Shown here: positions 1 through 5,308 of the stretch, in pieces
How positions within the stretch are numbered: the stretch's first letter is position 1
Layout of the letters: each line of letters begins with the position of its first letter
NCBI GenBank assembly: GCA_027858325.1
Contig: JAQICU010000327.1
Coordinates: 1 to 5,308 of the forward strand
Direction: 5' to 3'
From: Candidatus Cloacimonadota bacterium
GTDB taxonomy: Bacteria; Cloacimonadota; Cloacimonadia; Cloacimonadales; TCS61
DNA: 5,308 nt
The notes under the pieces: generated by a model
Databases searched by the model: none
Seen by the model: only the letters and a program-made list of their open reading frames with translations
Told to the model about the DNA's origin: nothing
Program-made: the position numbers and the translations under genes

Positions 1-24
1 ACTCTGAGGATTCTTCTTGCTGTT

Positions 25-43
25 ACTCTTAACGAAGAGTTTT
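25..43 (+). terminator. Weak hairpin followed by a short T run
   Basis: ACTCTT (25-30) pairs with AAGAGT (35-40) across a four-base AACG loop, and T bases continue to 43. The stem has only two G-C pairs, so it would be a feeble intrinsic terminator for any gene left of the window. It may simply be part of the dispersed repeat around it. Confidence 0.2.
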
Positions 44-114
44 GGAATAAATAAGTAATGAATTTAGTCTATTCTTCTTTAGGAGAACAACGTGAAAGAT
101 GCGTCCAGTCTCCT

Positions 115-128
115 CCGGCAAATGCCGG
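115..128. other. GC-rich palindrome inside the repeat
   Basis: CCGGCA (115-120) and TGCCGG (123-128) form a perfect six-base stem around AA. No T run follows, so it is not a terminator. It is the core of the GC-rich part of the dispersed repeat, and such palindromes are common in non-autonomous elements. Confidence 0.45.
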
Positions 129-166
129 CTGCGCCACGGCAAGCAGAATGACGGGGATTTACTAAG

Positions 167-184
167 TTCCCCTTGAGAAGGGAA
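167..184. other. Short hairpin with one bulge
   Basis: TTCCC-TT (167-174, C172 bulged) pairs with AAGGGAA (178-184) across a GAG loop. It has no T tail. It lies between the GC-rich repeat and the leader of the first acyltransferase gene and may be another remnant of dispersed repeat DNA. Confidence 0.3.
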
Positions 185-254
185 GATAATGAAGAGAGAA
201 TTAAAATGAAAGTCAAATACAGCTTTTTAAATTTGTATAGTTATCTAACTTAAA

Positions 255-262
255 AGAGAGGG
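255..262 (+). promoter_or_regulatory. Ribosome-binding site of the first acyltransferase gene
   Basis: AGAGAGGG lies four bases before the ATG at 267. It is a usable purine-rich Shine-Dalgarno sequence and supports that start. No strong promoter could be read upstream. TATAGT at 236-241 is a possible -10 element but has no matching -35. Confidence 0.6.
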
Positions 263-266
263 AAAA

Positions 267-1448
267 ATGATAGAAAGAACCACTTATAATGATCTCGAAT
301 TGATTTCGTTTGGAAATGAAAGTAAAACTGAACGAAAACTACTGAAACAATTTGTAAATTTTCATTGGGAGTTTTATAAAAATGAACCTCAGTACATCCC
401 ACTTTTAGATTACGAATATTTAGGTTTTAAACTTATTGGAATGACAGGTTTTTTTGAACCAAAAAATCTCTTCTTCAAGCATGCAGAAATGCGTTTCTTT
501 ATGGTGTTAAAAAATGGCAAAATGGTTAGTCGCTGTAACGCATTTGCCAACTATCGGCATAATGAGCGTTGGAATGATAAAGTTGGCTTCTTTGGGCAGT
601 TTGAATGTATCGAAGATGAATCGGTTGCAAAAGTCTTAACAGATGCTGCAATAAGTTTTTTAAAGGATCTGGGAATGGATAAAATTCGTGGACCGCAAAA
701 TCTTCCCGTGAATGATGCCACTCCGGGCTTCCTAACCAAAGGTTTTGATTCCAGACCTGTTATGTACTATCATTATAACAAGCCCTACTATTCTTCCCTG
801 GTAGAAAAACTGGGATTTAAAGCTGTGAAAAATGTTTTATCTTGGGAACAAAGACCAGATCGTCCCATGGAAGATAAACTCGTGCGATTATGCCAGAAAA
901 TAATAGACCGCTATGATGTTACGATAGAAGAATGGGGAGACCGTTCTTTGGAAGTGCGTAAAAAAGAGATGCTGGATATTTATAATGCTGCCTGGAATGA
1001 TAACTACGGTTTTGTTCCTTTCACACAGGAAGAATTTGATCAGATAATTGACGATATGCTGCTTATCATGGACAAAAAACTATTCATCTTCCTCTATATA
1101 AAAGGAGAACCTGCTGCTTTCTTCGGTGGAGTGCCAAATGTTTCTGAAAAACTAAGTAGAATTGGAAAATTCCGTCATCTGGAGCTGATCAGAGCTATAA
1201 AGCTAATTCTGGGAGCTAAACACACCAAAGGTTTTAGATTAGGCTATCTGGGTGTAAAACCAAAATTCCGCCGGCTTGGATTGGATGGCATTATGATCTG
1301 GAAGCAGAAACAGTATTCCCGAACTAAATATGATTATTGCGATATGGGATGGGTGTTGGAAGATAATAAAATGGTTATCCGGCTAATTGAAATGATAGAA
1401 GCCAAAGACAGCAAAACCTATACCATTTATGAAAAGGAGATAGTTTAG
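267..1448 (+). CDS. GNAT-fold acyltransferase-like protein, YghO/bCerS type, divergent paralog 1
   Basis: The predicted protein has 393 residues, is cytoplasmic, and has no signal peptide or clear membrane span. It belongs with the two following genes. Shared landmarks in order are an N-terminal YKN(E/D)P block (37-41), VGFFGxFE (106-113), RGPxN..xND (141-150), a second-half block AWxxNxGFVP (242-251), a GNAT motif A-like segment LGVKPKFRRLGLD (328-340), and a W-(V/I)-LE-x-N-x-M block near 359-368. The family is that of E. coli YghO and, by recollection, bacterial ceramide synthase bCerS, which N-acylates a long-chain base using an acyl donor. The substrate here is unknown. Compared with its neighbours it has a longer, different N-terminus, an extra segment before residue 72, and ATPG where they have (D/E)CG after the ND. 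It is the first gene of the operon. The ATG is chosen for its Shine-Dalgarno sequence. The fold and family are fairly sure; the reaction is inferred. Confidence 0.85.
   Translation: MIERTTYNDLELISFGNESKTERKLLKQFVNFHWEFYKNEPQYIPLLDYEYLGFKLIGMTGFFEPKNLFFKHAEMRFFMVLKNGKMVSRCNAFANYRHNERWNDKVGFFGQFECIEDESVAKVLTDAAISFLKDLGMDKIRGPQNLPVNDATPGFLTKGFDSRPVMYYHYNKPYYSSLVEKLGFKAVKNVLSWEQRPDRPMEDKLVRLCQKIIDRYDVTIEEWGDRSLEVRKKEMLDIYNAAWNDNYGFVPFTQEEFDQIIDDMLLIMDKKLFIFLYIKGEPAAFFGGVPNVSEKLSRIGKFRHLELIRAIKLILGAKHTKGFRLGYLGVKPKFRRLGLDGIMIWKQKQYSRTKYDYCDMGWVLEDNKMVIRLIEMIEAKDSKTYTIYEKEIV
1434..1440 (+). promoter_or_regulatory. Ribosome-binding site of paralog 2, inside the end of paralog 1
   Basis: AAGGAGA lies within the last codons of the preceding gene, 11 bases before the ATG at 1452. 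Its position means that ribosomes ending on paralog 1 can pass directly to paralog 2, which suggests translational coupling. Confidence 0.6.
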
Positions 1449-1451
1449 AGT

Positions 1452-2576
1452 ATGATTAAAATCATTGAGGTTAAGACAAAAAAAGATCTGTTACATTTCA
1501 TTAAGTTCCCATTTAAACTATATAAAAACGATCCAAATTGGGTTGCACCATTAATTTCTGAACAGAAGAAATTTCTCGATCCAAAATTTAATCCATATTT
1601 TGAGCATTCGGTAGCACAGTATTTTCTGGCATTTAAAGATAATAAAATTGTAGGCCGAATCTCAGCTCAAACGAATGAAATGCATAATAAAACTCATGAA
1701 GATAAAGTGGGATTTTTTGGATTCTTTGAATGTATTGATGACCAAAAAGTTGCTGATGCTCTTTTTGAAGCTGCCAGAAACTGGCTTTTTGCAAAAGGAA
1801 AAGACATTCTGCGTGGTCCGGCAAATTTTTCTGTTAATGACGATTGTGGTCTACTGATTGATGCTTTTGATTCTTCTCCTGTTCTATTGATGACTTATAA
1901 TCCAAAGTATTATATTAACCTTTTTGAAAACTACGGATTAAAAAAGGCAATGGATCTCTTAGCTTATTACGTTCCTGTGAAACAACCACCCGAAAGACTT
2001 GCCAGACTGGCACGTAAAATTGAGAATCGGGGAAATTTCACAATAAGAGCACTTCCTTCAAAAAACAAGAAGAAGTTACGGGCGGATATCGAAACAATAT
2101 ACCACATCTATGAAGAGGCCTGGGAGAAAAATTGGGGTTATGTTCCATGCACTGCAAAAGAATTTGATCAACTGGTAGATAGACTTTTACCGATCGTAAG
2201 ACCGGAGTTTATCTATATTGCCGAAATAGATGGCAAAGCTGTGGGTCTTTCCGTAACGCTCCCAGATTACAATTTTGTTCTAAAAAAGATGAAAGGGAGA
2301 ATGTTCCCATTCGGCTGGTTGAAGTTCCTGCTTAACGTTAATAAGATCCCTACTCTTCGTGTTACGATCATGGGAGTGTTGGACGAATATAAAGGACGCG
2401 GGATTGATGTTGTCTTCTATTGTAAATCTTTTGAAACTGCAGTTAATCATAAAAATCCATACAAACATGCTGAATTTTCATGGATACTAGAATCAAATAC
2501 TATGATGAACAAAATTGCTAAGACACTAACCGCTGAGGTATACAAAACATACAGAATGTATGATAAACCGATTTAA
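1452..2576 (+). CDS. GNAT-fold acyltransferase-like protein, YghO/bCerS type, paralog 2
   Basis: The predicted soluble protein has 374 residues. Visible blocks are YKNDPNWVAPLI (24-35), a beta-strand pair ending in VGRISA (67-72), GFFGFFE (87-93), RGPANFSVND (121-130), AWEKNWGYVP (223-232), RPEF (250-253), a basic MKGR..PFG segment (280-288), GNAT motif A-like MGVLDEYKGRGID (307-319) and WILESNTMMN (344-353). The two halves look like tandem GNAT-like domains, with the recognisable donor-binding motif only in the second. It matches paralog 3 without gaps to about residue 330; I count 41 identities in the first 61 residues. Family knowledge allows an N-acyltransferase role, perhaps in lipid synthesis as for bCerS, but no substrate residue is diagnostic here. 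It starts 3 bases after the stop of paralog 1, so it is certainly co-transcribed. An older style of annotation would call it an N-acetyltransferase or hypothetical protein. Confidence 0.88.
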   Translation: MIKIIEVKTKKDLLHFIKFPFKLYKNDPNWVAPLISEQKKFLDPKFNPYFEHSVAQYFLAFKDNKIVGRISAQTNEMHNKTHEDKVGFFGFFECIDDQKVADALFEAARNWLFAKGKDILRGPANFSVNDDCGLLIDAFDSSPVLLMTYNPKYYINLFENYGLKKAMDLLAYYVPVKQPPERLARLARKIENRGNFTIRALPSKNKKKLRADIETIYHIYEEAWEKNWGYVPCTAKEFDQLVDRLLPIVRPEFIYIAEIDGKAVGLSVTLPDYNFVLKKMKGRMFPFGWLKFLLNVNKIPTLRVTIMGVLDEYKGRGIDVVFYCKSFETAVNHKNPYKHAEFSWILESNTMMNKIAKTLTAEVYKTYRMYDKPI

Positions 2577-2581
2577 AGGAG
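2576..2581 (+). promoter_or_regulatory. Ribosome-binding site of paralog 3
   Basis: AAGGAG overlaps the last base of the TAA stop of paralog 2 and lies 10 bases before the ATG at 2592. It is the best Shine-Dalgarno sequence in the window and fixes the start. Confidence 0.7.
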
Positions 2582-2591
2582 TGGATTTTAA

Positions 2592-3722
2592 ATGATAAAA
2601 ATTAAACCTGTAGAAACTAAAAAAGAATTGAAACAATTCATCACGCTTCCTTTCGAGTTGTATAAAAATGATCCTAACTGGGTTCCACCTCTCATCATGG
2701 ATCAGAAGAATTTCTTTAACCCAAAGAAAAATCCCTATTATGAACATTCCGAAGTTCAATTGTTCCTGGCGTTCAAAGATGAAAAAGTAGTTGGAAGAAT
2801 TACTGCTCAAACAAATACCCAGCACAATAAATTCCACGAGGATAAGATCGGTTTCTTCGGATTTTTTGAAAGCATCAATGATCAAACTGTGGCAGATGCT
2901 CTTTTTAATGCTGCTAATGACTGGCTGAAAGAAAAAGGAATGGATACGATGCGTGGTCCAATGAATCTTTCTACTAACGATGAATGCGGGCTTTTAGTAA
3001 AAGGTTTTGAAACACCTCCGTTTGTGATGATGACTCATAATTTCGAATGGTATCAAAAGCTATATGAAGGTTTTGGATTGACCAAAGAAATGGATCTGCT
3101 GGCATACCTTATTCCTAAGAGACCAACCCCTGACCGCTTAAAAAAAGTAACTGATAAACTGCAGAAAAGGGGTCGTTTTACAGTGCGGGAACTTTCTTCC
3201 AAAAACAAGAAAGAATTGCGAAAAGATCTGCAAATAGTTTTTACCGTTTACACTAAAGCCTGGGAACGTAATTGGGGATTTGTACCAATGACCGAGAAGG
3301 AGTTCTTTCACCTGATTGATTCTATGATCGACGTTGTCCGGCCGGAGTTTTTCTATCTGGCTTTTGTCAATGATGAACCTGCCGGTTTTTATGTAGCACT
3401 ACCGGATTATAATCAGATACGGATAAAGATGAAAGGAAGACTGTTCCCATTTGGGATATTCCATGCACTTTTAGGAAAGAATAAAATTACTGCAATGCGT
3501 GTGATCACAATGGGTGTTGTCAAAGAATATCAGAATCGCGGTATCGATACGGTTTTTTATACCAAAAACTTTATTATTGCCAACGAACACAAAAAGATGA
3601 ATATCGAAAATGCTGAAATGTCGTGGATATTGGAAACCAATACAATGATGAATCGTATTGCTACTAATCTGGGTGGATGGGTTCACAAAACTTATCGGAT
3701 ATTGGATAAGAAGATAAAGTAA
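2592..3722 (+). CDS. GNAT-fold acyltransferase-like protein, YghO/bCerS type, paralog 3
   Basis: The predicted soluble protein has 376 residues and is the closest relative of paralog 2 in the window. The same blocks are at the same positions: YKNDPNWVPPLI (24-35), GFFGFFE (87-93), RGPMNLSTND (121-130), AWERNWGFVP (223-232), MKGR..PFG (280-288), MGVVKEYQNRGID (307-319) and WILETNTMMN (345-354). One residue is inserted near 330 and one is added at the C-terminus. Every conserved block is intact, so it should be active rather than a decaying copy. The role is inferred as an acyltransferase on an amine or related acceptor, with ceramide-type or other envelope lipid synthesis one possibility from the family. 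It is the last gene of the three-gene operon, 15 bases after paralog 2. No convincing intrinsic terminator follows; purine-rich repeat DNA begins about 20 bases after the stop. Confidence 0.88.
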   Translation: MIKIKPVETKKELKQFITLPFELYKNDPNWVPPLIMDQKNFFNPKKNPYYEHSEVQLFLAFKDEKVVGRITAQTNTQHNKFHEDKIGFFGFFESINDQTVADALFNAANDWLKEKGMDTMRGPMNLSTNDECGLLVKGFETPPFVMMTHNFEWYQKLYEGFGLTKEMDLLAYLIPKRPTPDRLKKVTDKLQKRGRFTVRELSSKNKKELRKDLQIVFTVYTKAWERNWGFVPMTEKEFFHLIDSMIDVVRPEFFYLAFVNDEPAGFYVALPDYNQIRIKMKGRLFPFGIFHALLGKNKITAMRVITMGVVKEYQNRGIDTVFYTKNFIIANEHKKMNIENAEMSWILETNTMMNRIATNLGGWVHKTYRILDKKIK

Positions 3723-3743
3723 GAAGATCAATGTCAAATAATG

Positions 3744-3937
3744 AATATTCAACACGGAATGTCCAAGGAAGAAGTAAAAAAGAAAAAATATCCAATATTC
3801 AACAAGGAATGTCCAAGGTTGAAGGAAAAAGGAAAGAAAATCAATGACCAATGTTCAATATTCAACAAGGAATTTCCATGGTTGAAGGTAAAAAGATGAA
3901 TGTTCAATATCCAATAACCAACACGGAATGTCCAAGG
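3744..3937 (+). repeat. Four degenerate direct repeats ahead of the four-helix-bundle gene
   Basis: An 18-base core, AACA(A/C)GGAATGTCCAAGG, occurs at 3751-3768, 3801-3818, 3864-3881 and 3920-3937, so the spacings are 50, 63 and 56 bases. The third copy has two changes. Copies 1-3 are preceded by AATATTC, and copies 2 and 3 are followed by TTGAAGG. The spacers are polypurine (for example 3934-3957 is all A and G). Because the spacing changes frame, the same repeat is read in different frames, giving short open frames (3731-3847, 38 residues; 3741-3899, 52 residues) that look like by-products. Arrays of this kind next to four-helix-bundle genes are familiar to me from several phyla (recollection). 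Confidence 0.8.
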
Positions 3938-3940
3938 AAA

Positions 3941-3945
3941 AAGGA
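3941..3945 (+). promoter_or_regulatory. Ribosome-binding site of the four-helix-bundle gene
   Basis: AAGGA lies 11 bases before the ATG at 3957 within the polypurine tail of the last direct repeat. A second AAGG touches the ATG and is too close to act. The repeat therefore appears to supply the translation signal of the gene. Confidence 0.45.
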
Positions 3946-3956
3946 AAGAGAAAAGG

Positions 3957-4340
3957 ATGAAAGAAAAAGAAAATAATCATAAGAAATTTGATCTACAAGA
4001 ACGGTTTATAGATTATGCTGTAAGCATTATCAAGATTTCTGAACAATTACCAGTTTCTAGAACAGGCAAACATATTTCATCTCAATTATTAAGAAGTGGA
4101 ACTTCACCCGCTCCAAATTACGGTGAAGCTCAAAGCGCTGAATCAAGAGCTGATTTCATTCATAAATTGAAAATAGCATTAAAAGAGATGAGAGAAACTG
4201 AAGTATGGTTGAAAATAATAATAAAATCAAAATTAATTAAATCCTCAGCAACATTATCCTCTTTGTTGCATGAAACAGATGAGTTGATCTCAATATTATT
4301 CAAAAGTATTGATACTGCTAAAAAGAACAATGAACGTTAA
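3957..4340 (+). CDS. Four-helix-bundle protein, 23S rRNA intervening-sequence type
   Basis: The 127-residue, highly charged protein is almost wholly alpha-helical. It matches the four-helix-bundle family known from open frames inserted in 23S rRNA of some bacteria (PF05635/TIGR02436), and is related to Avd accessory proteins of diversity-generating retroelements. Hallmarks are FDLQERFIDYAV in helix 1 (11-22), the helix 2 to helix 3 junction with SGTSPAPNYGEA (47-58), and DFIHKLKIALKEMRETEVWL in helix 3 (66-85), with helix 4 from about 97 to 120. Its length is normal for the family. The molecular function of free-standing members is not established; basic family members bind nucleic acid. It lies outside any rRNA, with repeats on both sides in opposite orientation. 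Part of it is very AT-rich (4201-4260 is about 22% GC, against about 38% for 3361-3420 in paralog 3), consistent with separate ancestry. No reverse transcriptase or variable repeat is seen, so a retroelement role is not supported here. Confidence 0.9.
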   Translation: MKEKENNHKKFDLQERFIDYAVSIIKISEQLPVSRTGKHISSQLLRSGTSPAPNYGEAQSAESRADFIHKLKIALKEMRETEVWLKIIIKSKLIKSSATLSSLLHETDELISILFKSIDTAKKNNER

Positions 4341-4356
4341 CAATATAAAACTTGAT

Positions 4357-4383
4357 CATTGGGCATTTCTTGTTGGATATTGG
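4357..4383 (-). repeat. Inverted copy of the repeat, behind the four-helix-bundle gene
   Basis: Read on the minus strand, this segment matches repeat copy 2 (3792-3818) at 23 of 27 positions. The gene at 3957-4340 is thus bracketed by inverted copies about 540 bases apart, which could define the ends of a cassette or pair in the transcript. It ends 20 bases before the next start codon. Confidence 0.75.
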
Positions 4384-4403
4384 AAATTCGTTTTTACTAA
4401 ATA

Positions 4404-5308
4404 ATGATATCATTTCTAAATTCAGGAATATTATTGTTAAGTTCGGCTATTCTCATCCCGATCTTGATATACTTGTTTGCCAAGAAGAAACCACACAAGG
4501 TCATCTTCAGTTCGATCCGATTCATCAAAGAGAGCCAGCAGAAGCAAAAACGTAAGATAAACCTGAAAAATCTTCTTTTACTTCTTATCAGGATATTAAT
4601 AATTCTATTCGTGATCATGGCAATTGCCAGACCTGCGATCAAAGCTGATTTTCTAAAGGAAGGAGACGCACATCCAAAAACTGCTATAGCTGTGATAATT
4701 GATAATTCCTACAGCATGAACTATCTGGTTGATACGCAGACCGATCTGGAAAAAGCTAAGCAAATTGCCCATCAGATCAATGAAATGATCAGTGAAAATG
4801 ATAACACAATTTTATTTACTTTAAACGATCATTGGAACAACCTCCATTCAGGAATTAATATTGGGAAATTATCTGATAAATTGATCGATGAGATAACAAT
4901 ATCACCAAAGATAATAGCACTGGAAGACGTTTTGAAAGCTGCAGAAAAAAAACTAAAGGAGACGCATCTTCCCAATAAAGAGATCTATTTTATTACTGAT
5001 ATGCAAAAGTATGAACTTTCCCAAAATTTGGAATTCCCCACCTTTTTTATCCCCACATCTAATAATGAAAGTAAAAATAATATCAGCTGTCAGAATGCTG
5101 TTATTGAAAATGAGATCTTGAATCGCAGCATGCAAAAACAGATAGAATTTGATCTGTTTAATCATTCAAAAGATCCGCAGCCTGATGTGATCTATGAACT
5201 ATTTATTGATGGGAATACAGTTTCCGAGAGAGCAACTGATCTACTCCCCGGGCAAAGAAAGAAGCTTATCACACCGCTCGAAATTGAAAGTCCCGGCTGG
5301 CACTGGGG
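4404..5308 (+). CDS. BatA-like membrane protein with vWA domain (3' end outside window)
   Basis: The frame is open to the right edge, giving 301 complete codons. Residues 1-80 match the aerotolerance-regulator N-terminal (BatA, PF07584) domain: a first membrane span (about 8-26), a cytoplasmic loop with the typical FSSIRF motif (35-40), a second span (about 57-75) and the ARP motif (75-77). A vWA domain follows (about 92-205) with the metal-site motif DNSYS (100-104) and the later aspartate in ITDMQ (197-201). The usual MIDAS threonine is not evident; Ile171 seems to take its place. From about 225 the chain looks beta-rich, like the Ig-like region of long BatA-type proteins, which often exceed 600 residues. 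Such proteins are usually found with MoxR ATPase and DUF58 genes; their exact role is unsettled. An in-frame TAA at 4398-4400 makes 4404 the earliest start, and the N-terminus fits the family. No Shine-Dalgarno sequence is visible. Confidence 0.85.
   Translation, partial: MISFLNSGILLLSSAILIPILIYLFAKKKPHKVIFSSIRFIKESQQKQKRKINLKNLLLLLIRILIILFVIMAIARPAIKADFLKEGDAHPKTAIAVIIDNSYSMNYLVDTQTDLEKAKQIAHQINEMISENDNTILFTLNDHWNNLHSGINIGKLSDKLIDEITISPKIIALEDVLKAAEKKLKETHLPNKEIYFITDMQKYELSQNLEFPTFFIPTSNNESKNNISCQNAVIENEILNRSMQKQIEFDLFNHSKDPQPDVIYELFIDGNTVSERATDLLPGQRKKLITPLEIESPGWHW

Larger units (their letters stand above)
10..149. repeat. Probable decayed dispersed repeat (MITE-like) with imperfect inverted ends
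   Basis: The left end (10-23, ATTCTTCTTGCTGT) is complementary to the right end (136-149) at 12 of 14 positions, plus one G-T wobble. The 103-153 part is strikingly GC-rich compared with the A/T-rich surroundings. It has the look of the short non-coding dispersed repeats that litter intergenic regions of many FCB and related genomes (recollection, not a search). No open reading frame of note spans it. A frame open from base 1 to a TAA at 52-54 encodes only 17 residues and is not recognisable as the end of a real gene. The element boundaries are uncertain. Confidence 0.4.

Noticed and set aside
1..54. End of an upstream gene (17 codons to a TAA)
   Set aside because: Too short to recognise, and it overlaps the hairpin and inverted end of the dispersed repeat, so it is more likely non-coding.
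213..241. Promoter of the acyltransferase operon (TATAGT at 236-241)
   Set aside because: No acceptable -35 hexamer at the right distance. In such AT-rich DNA a -10-like hexamer is expected by chance.
2526..2885. A 119-residue minus-strand open frame
   Set aside because: It lies antisense across the junction of two well-supported acyltransferase genes, with no recognisable domain. It is a shadow frame.
3731..3847. A 38-residue open frame starting 8 bases after the third acyltransferase gene
   Set aside because: It is made from the repeat units, has only a weak purine-rich leader, and the same repeat is read in another frame by an overlapping 52-residue frame (3741-3899). Treated as a by-product of the repeat.
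3471..3851. A 126-residue minus-strand open frame
   Set aside because: It is antisense to the conserved C-terminal part of paralog 3 and runs into the repeats. Its hydrophobic look follows from the complement of lysine-rich coding DNA.
3744..3937. CRISPR array
   Set aside because: The repeats are short, degenerate and unevenly spaced, the spacers are low-complexity polypurine and share sequence with each other, and no cas gene is near.
3957..4340. Accessory (Avd-type) protein of a diversity-generating retroelement
   Set aside because: The fold is related, but there is no reverse transcriptase, template repeat or variable repeat in the window, and the motifs fit the rRNA intervening-sequence type better.
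4352..4642. Two short open frames (plus 4352-4555, minus 4397-4642) at the start of the BatA-type gene
   Set aside because: Both overlap the frame from 4404, which has a clear BatA N-terminal domain and vWA motifs and continues to the window edge.

Overview
The window is AT-rich DNA that reads like a member of the FCB (Bacteroidota/Cloacimonadota-type) bacteria. That placement is an inference. It rests on the base composition, on a BatA-type von Willebrand factor A gene, and on a free-standing four-helix-bundle (23S rRNA intervening-sequence type) gene embedded in short dispersed repeats. I cannot name the species.

Layout. Positions 1-266 carry no convincing gene. They hold what looks like a decayed dispersed repeat, with imperfect inverted ends at 10-23 and 136-149 and a GC-rich core, followed by an A/T-rich leader. 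Positions 267-3722 hold three consecutive, same-strand, tightly spaced paralogous genes of 393, 374 and 376 residues. All are GNAT-fold acyltransferase-like proteins of the YghO type, a family that, as I recall, also contains the bacterial ceramide synthase bCerS of Caulobacter. The second and third are close sisters; the first is clearly more divergent. Gaps of 3 and 15 bases, each with a Shine-Dalgarno sequence at the end of the preceding gene, indicate one operon.

Positions 3723-3956 are a purine-rich stretch with four degenerate direct repeats. They lead into a 127-residue four-helix-bundle gene (3957-4340), and an inverted copy of the same repeat lies just behind it (4357-4383). This looks like a small repeat-flanked cassette of mobile or selfish character. 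Immediately after it, at 4404, starts a BatA-like membrane-anchored vWA protein that runs off the right edge. It has no visible ribosome-binding site, and the repeat lies within 21 bases of its start.

How the parts fit together. The three acyltransferases probably act together on related acyl acceptors, possibly in envelope lipid synthesis (inference). The cassette seems functionally unrelated and sits between that operon and the BatA-type gene. The most interesting items are the tandem acyltransferase array and the repeat cassette.
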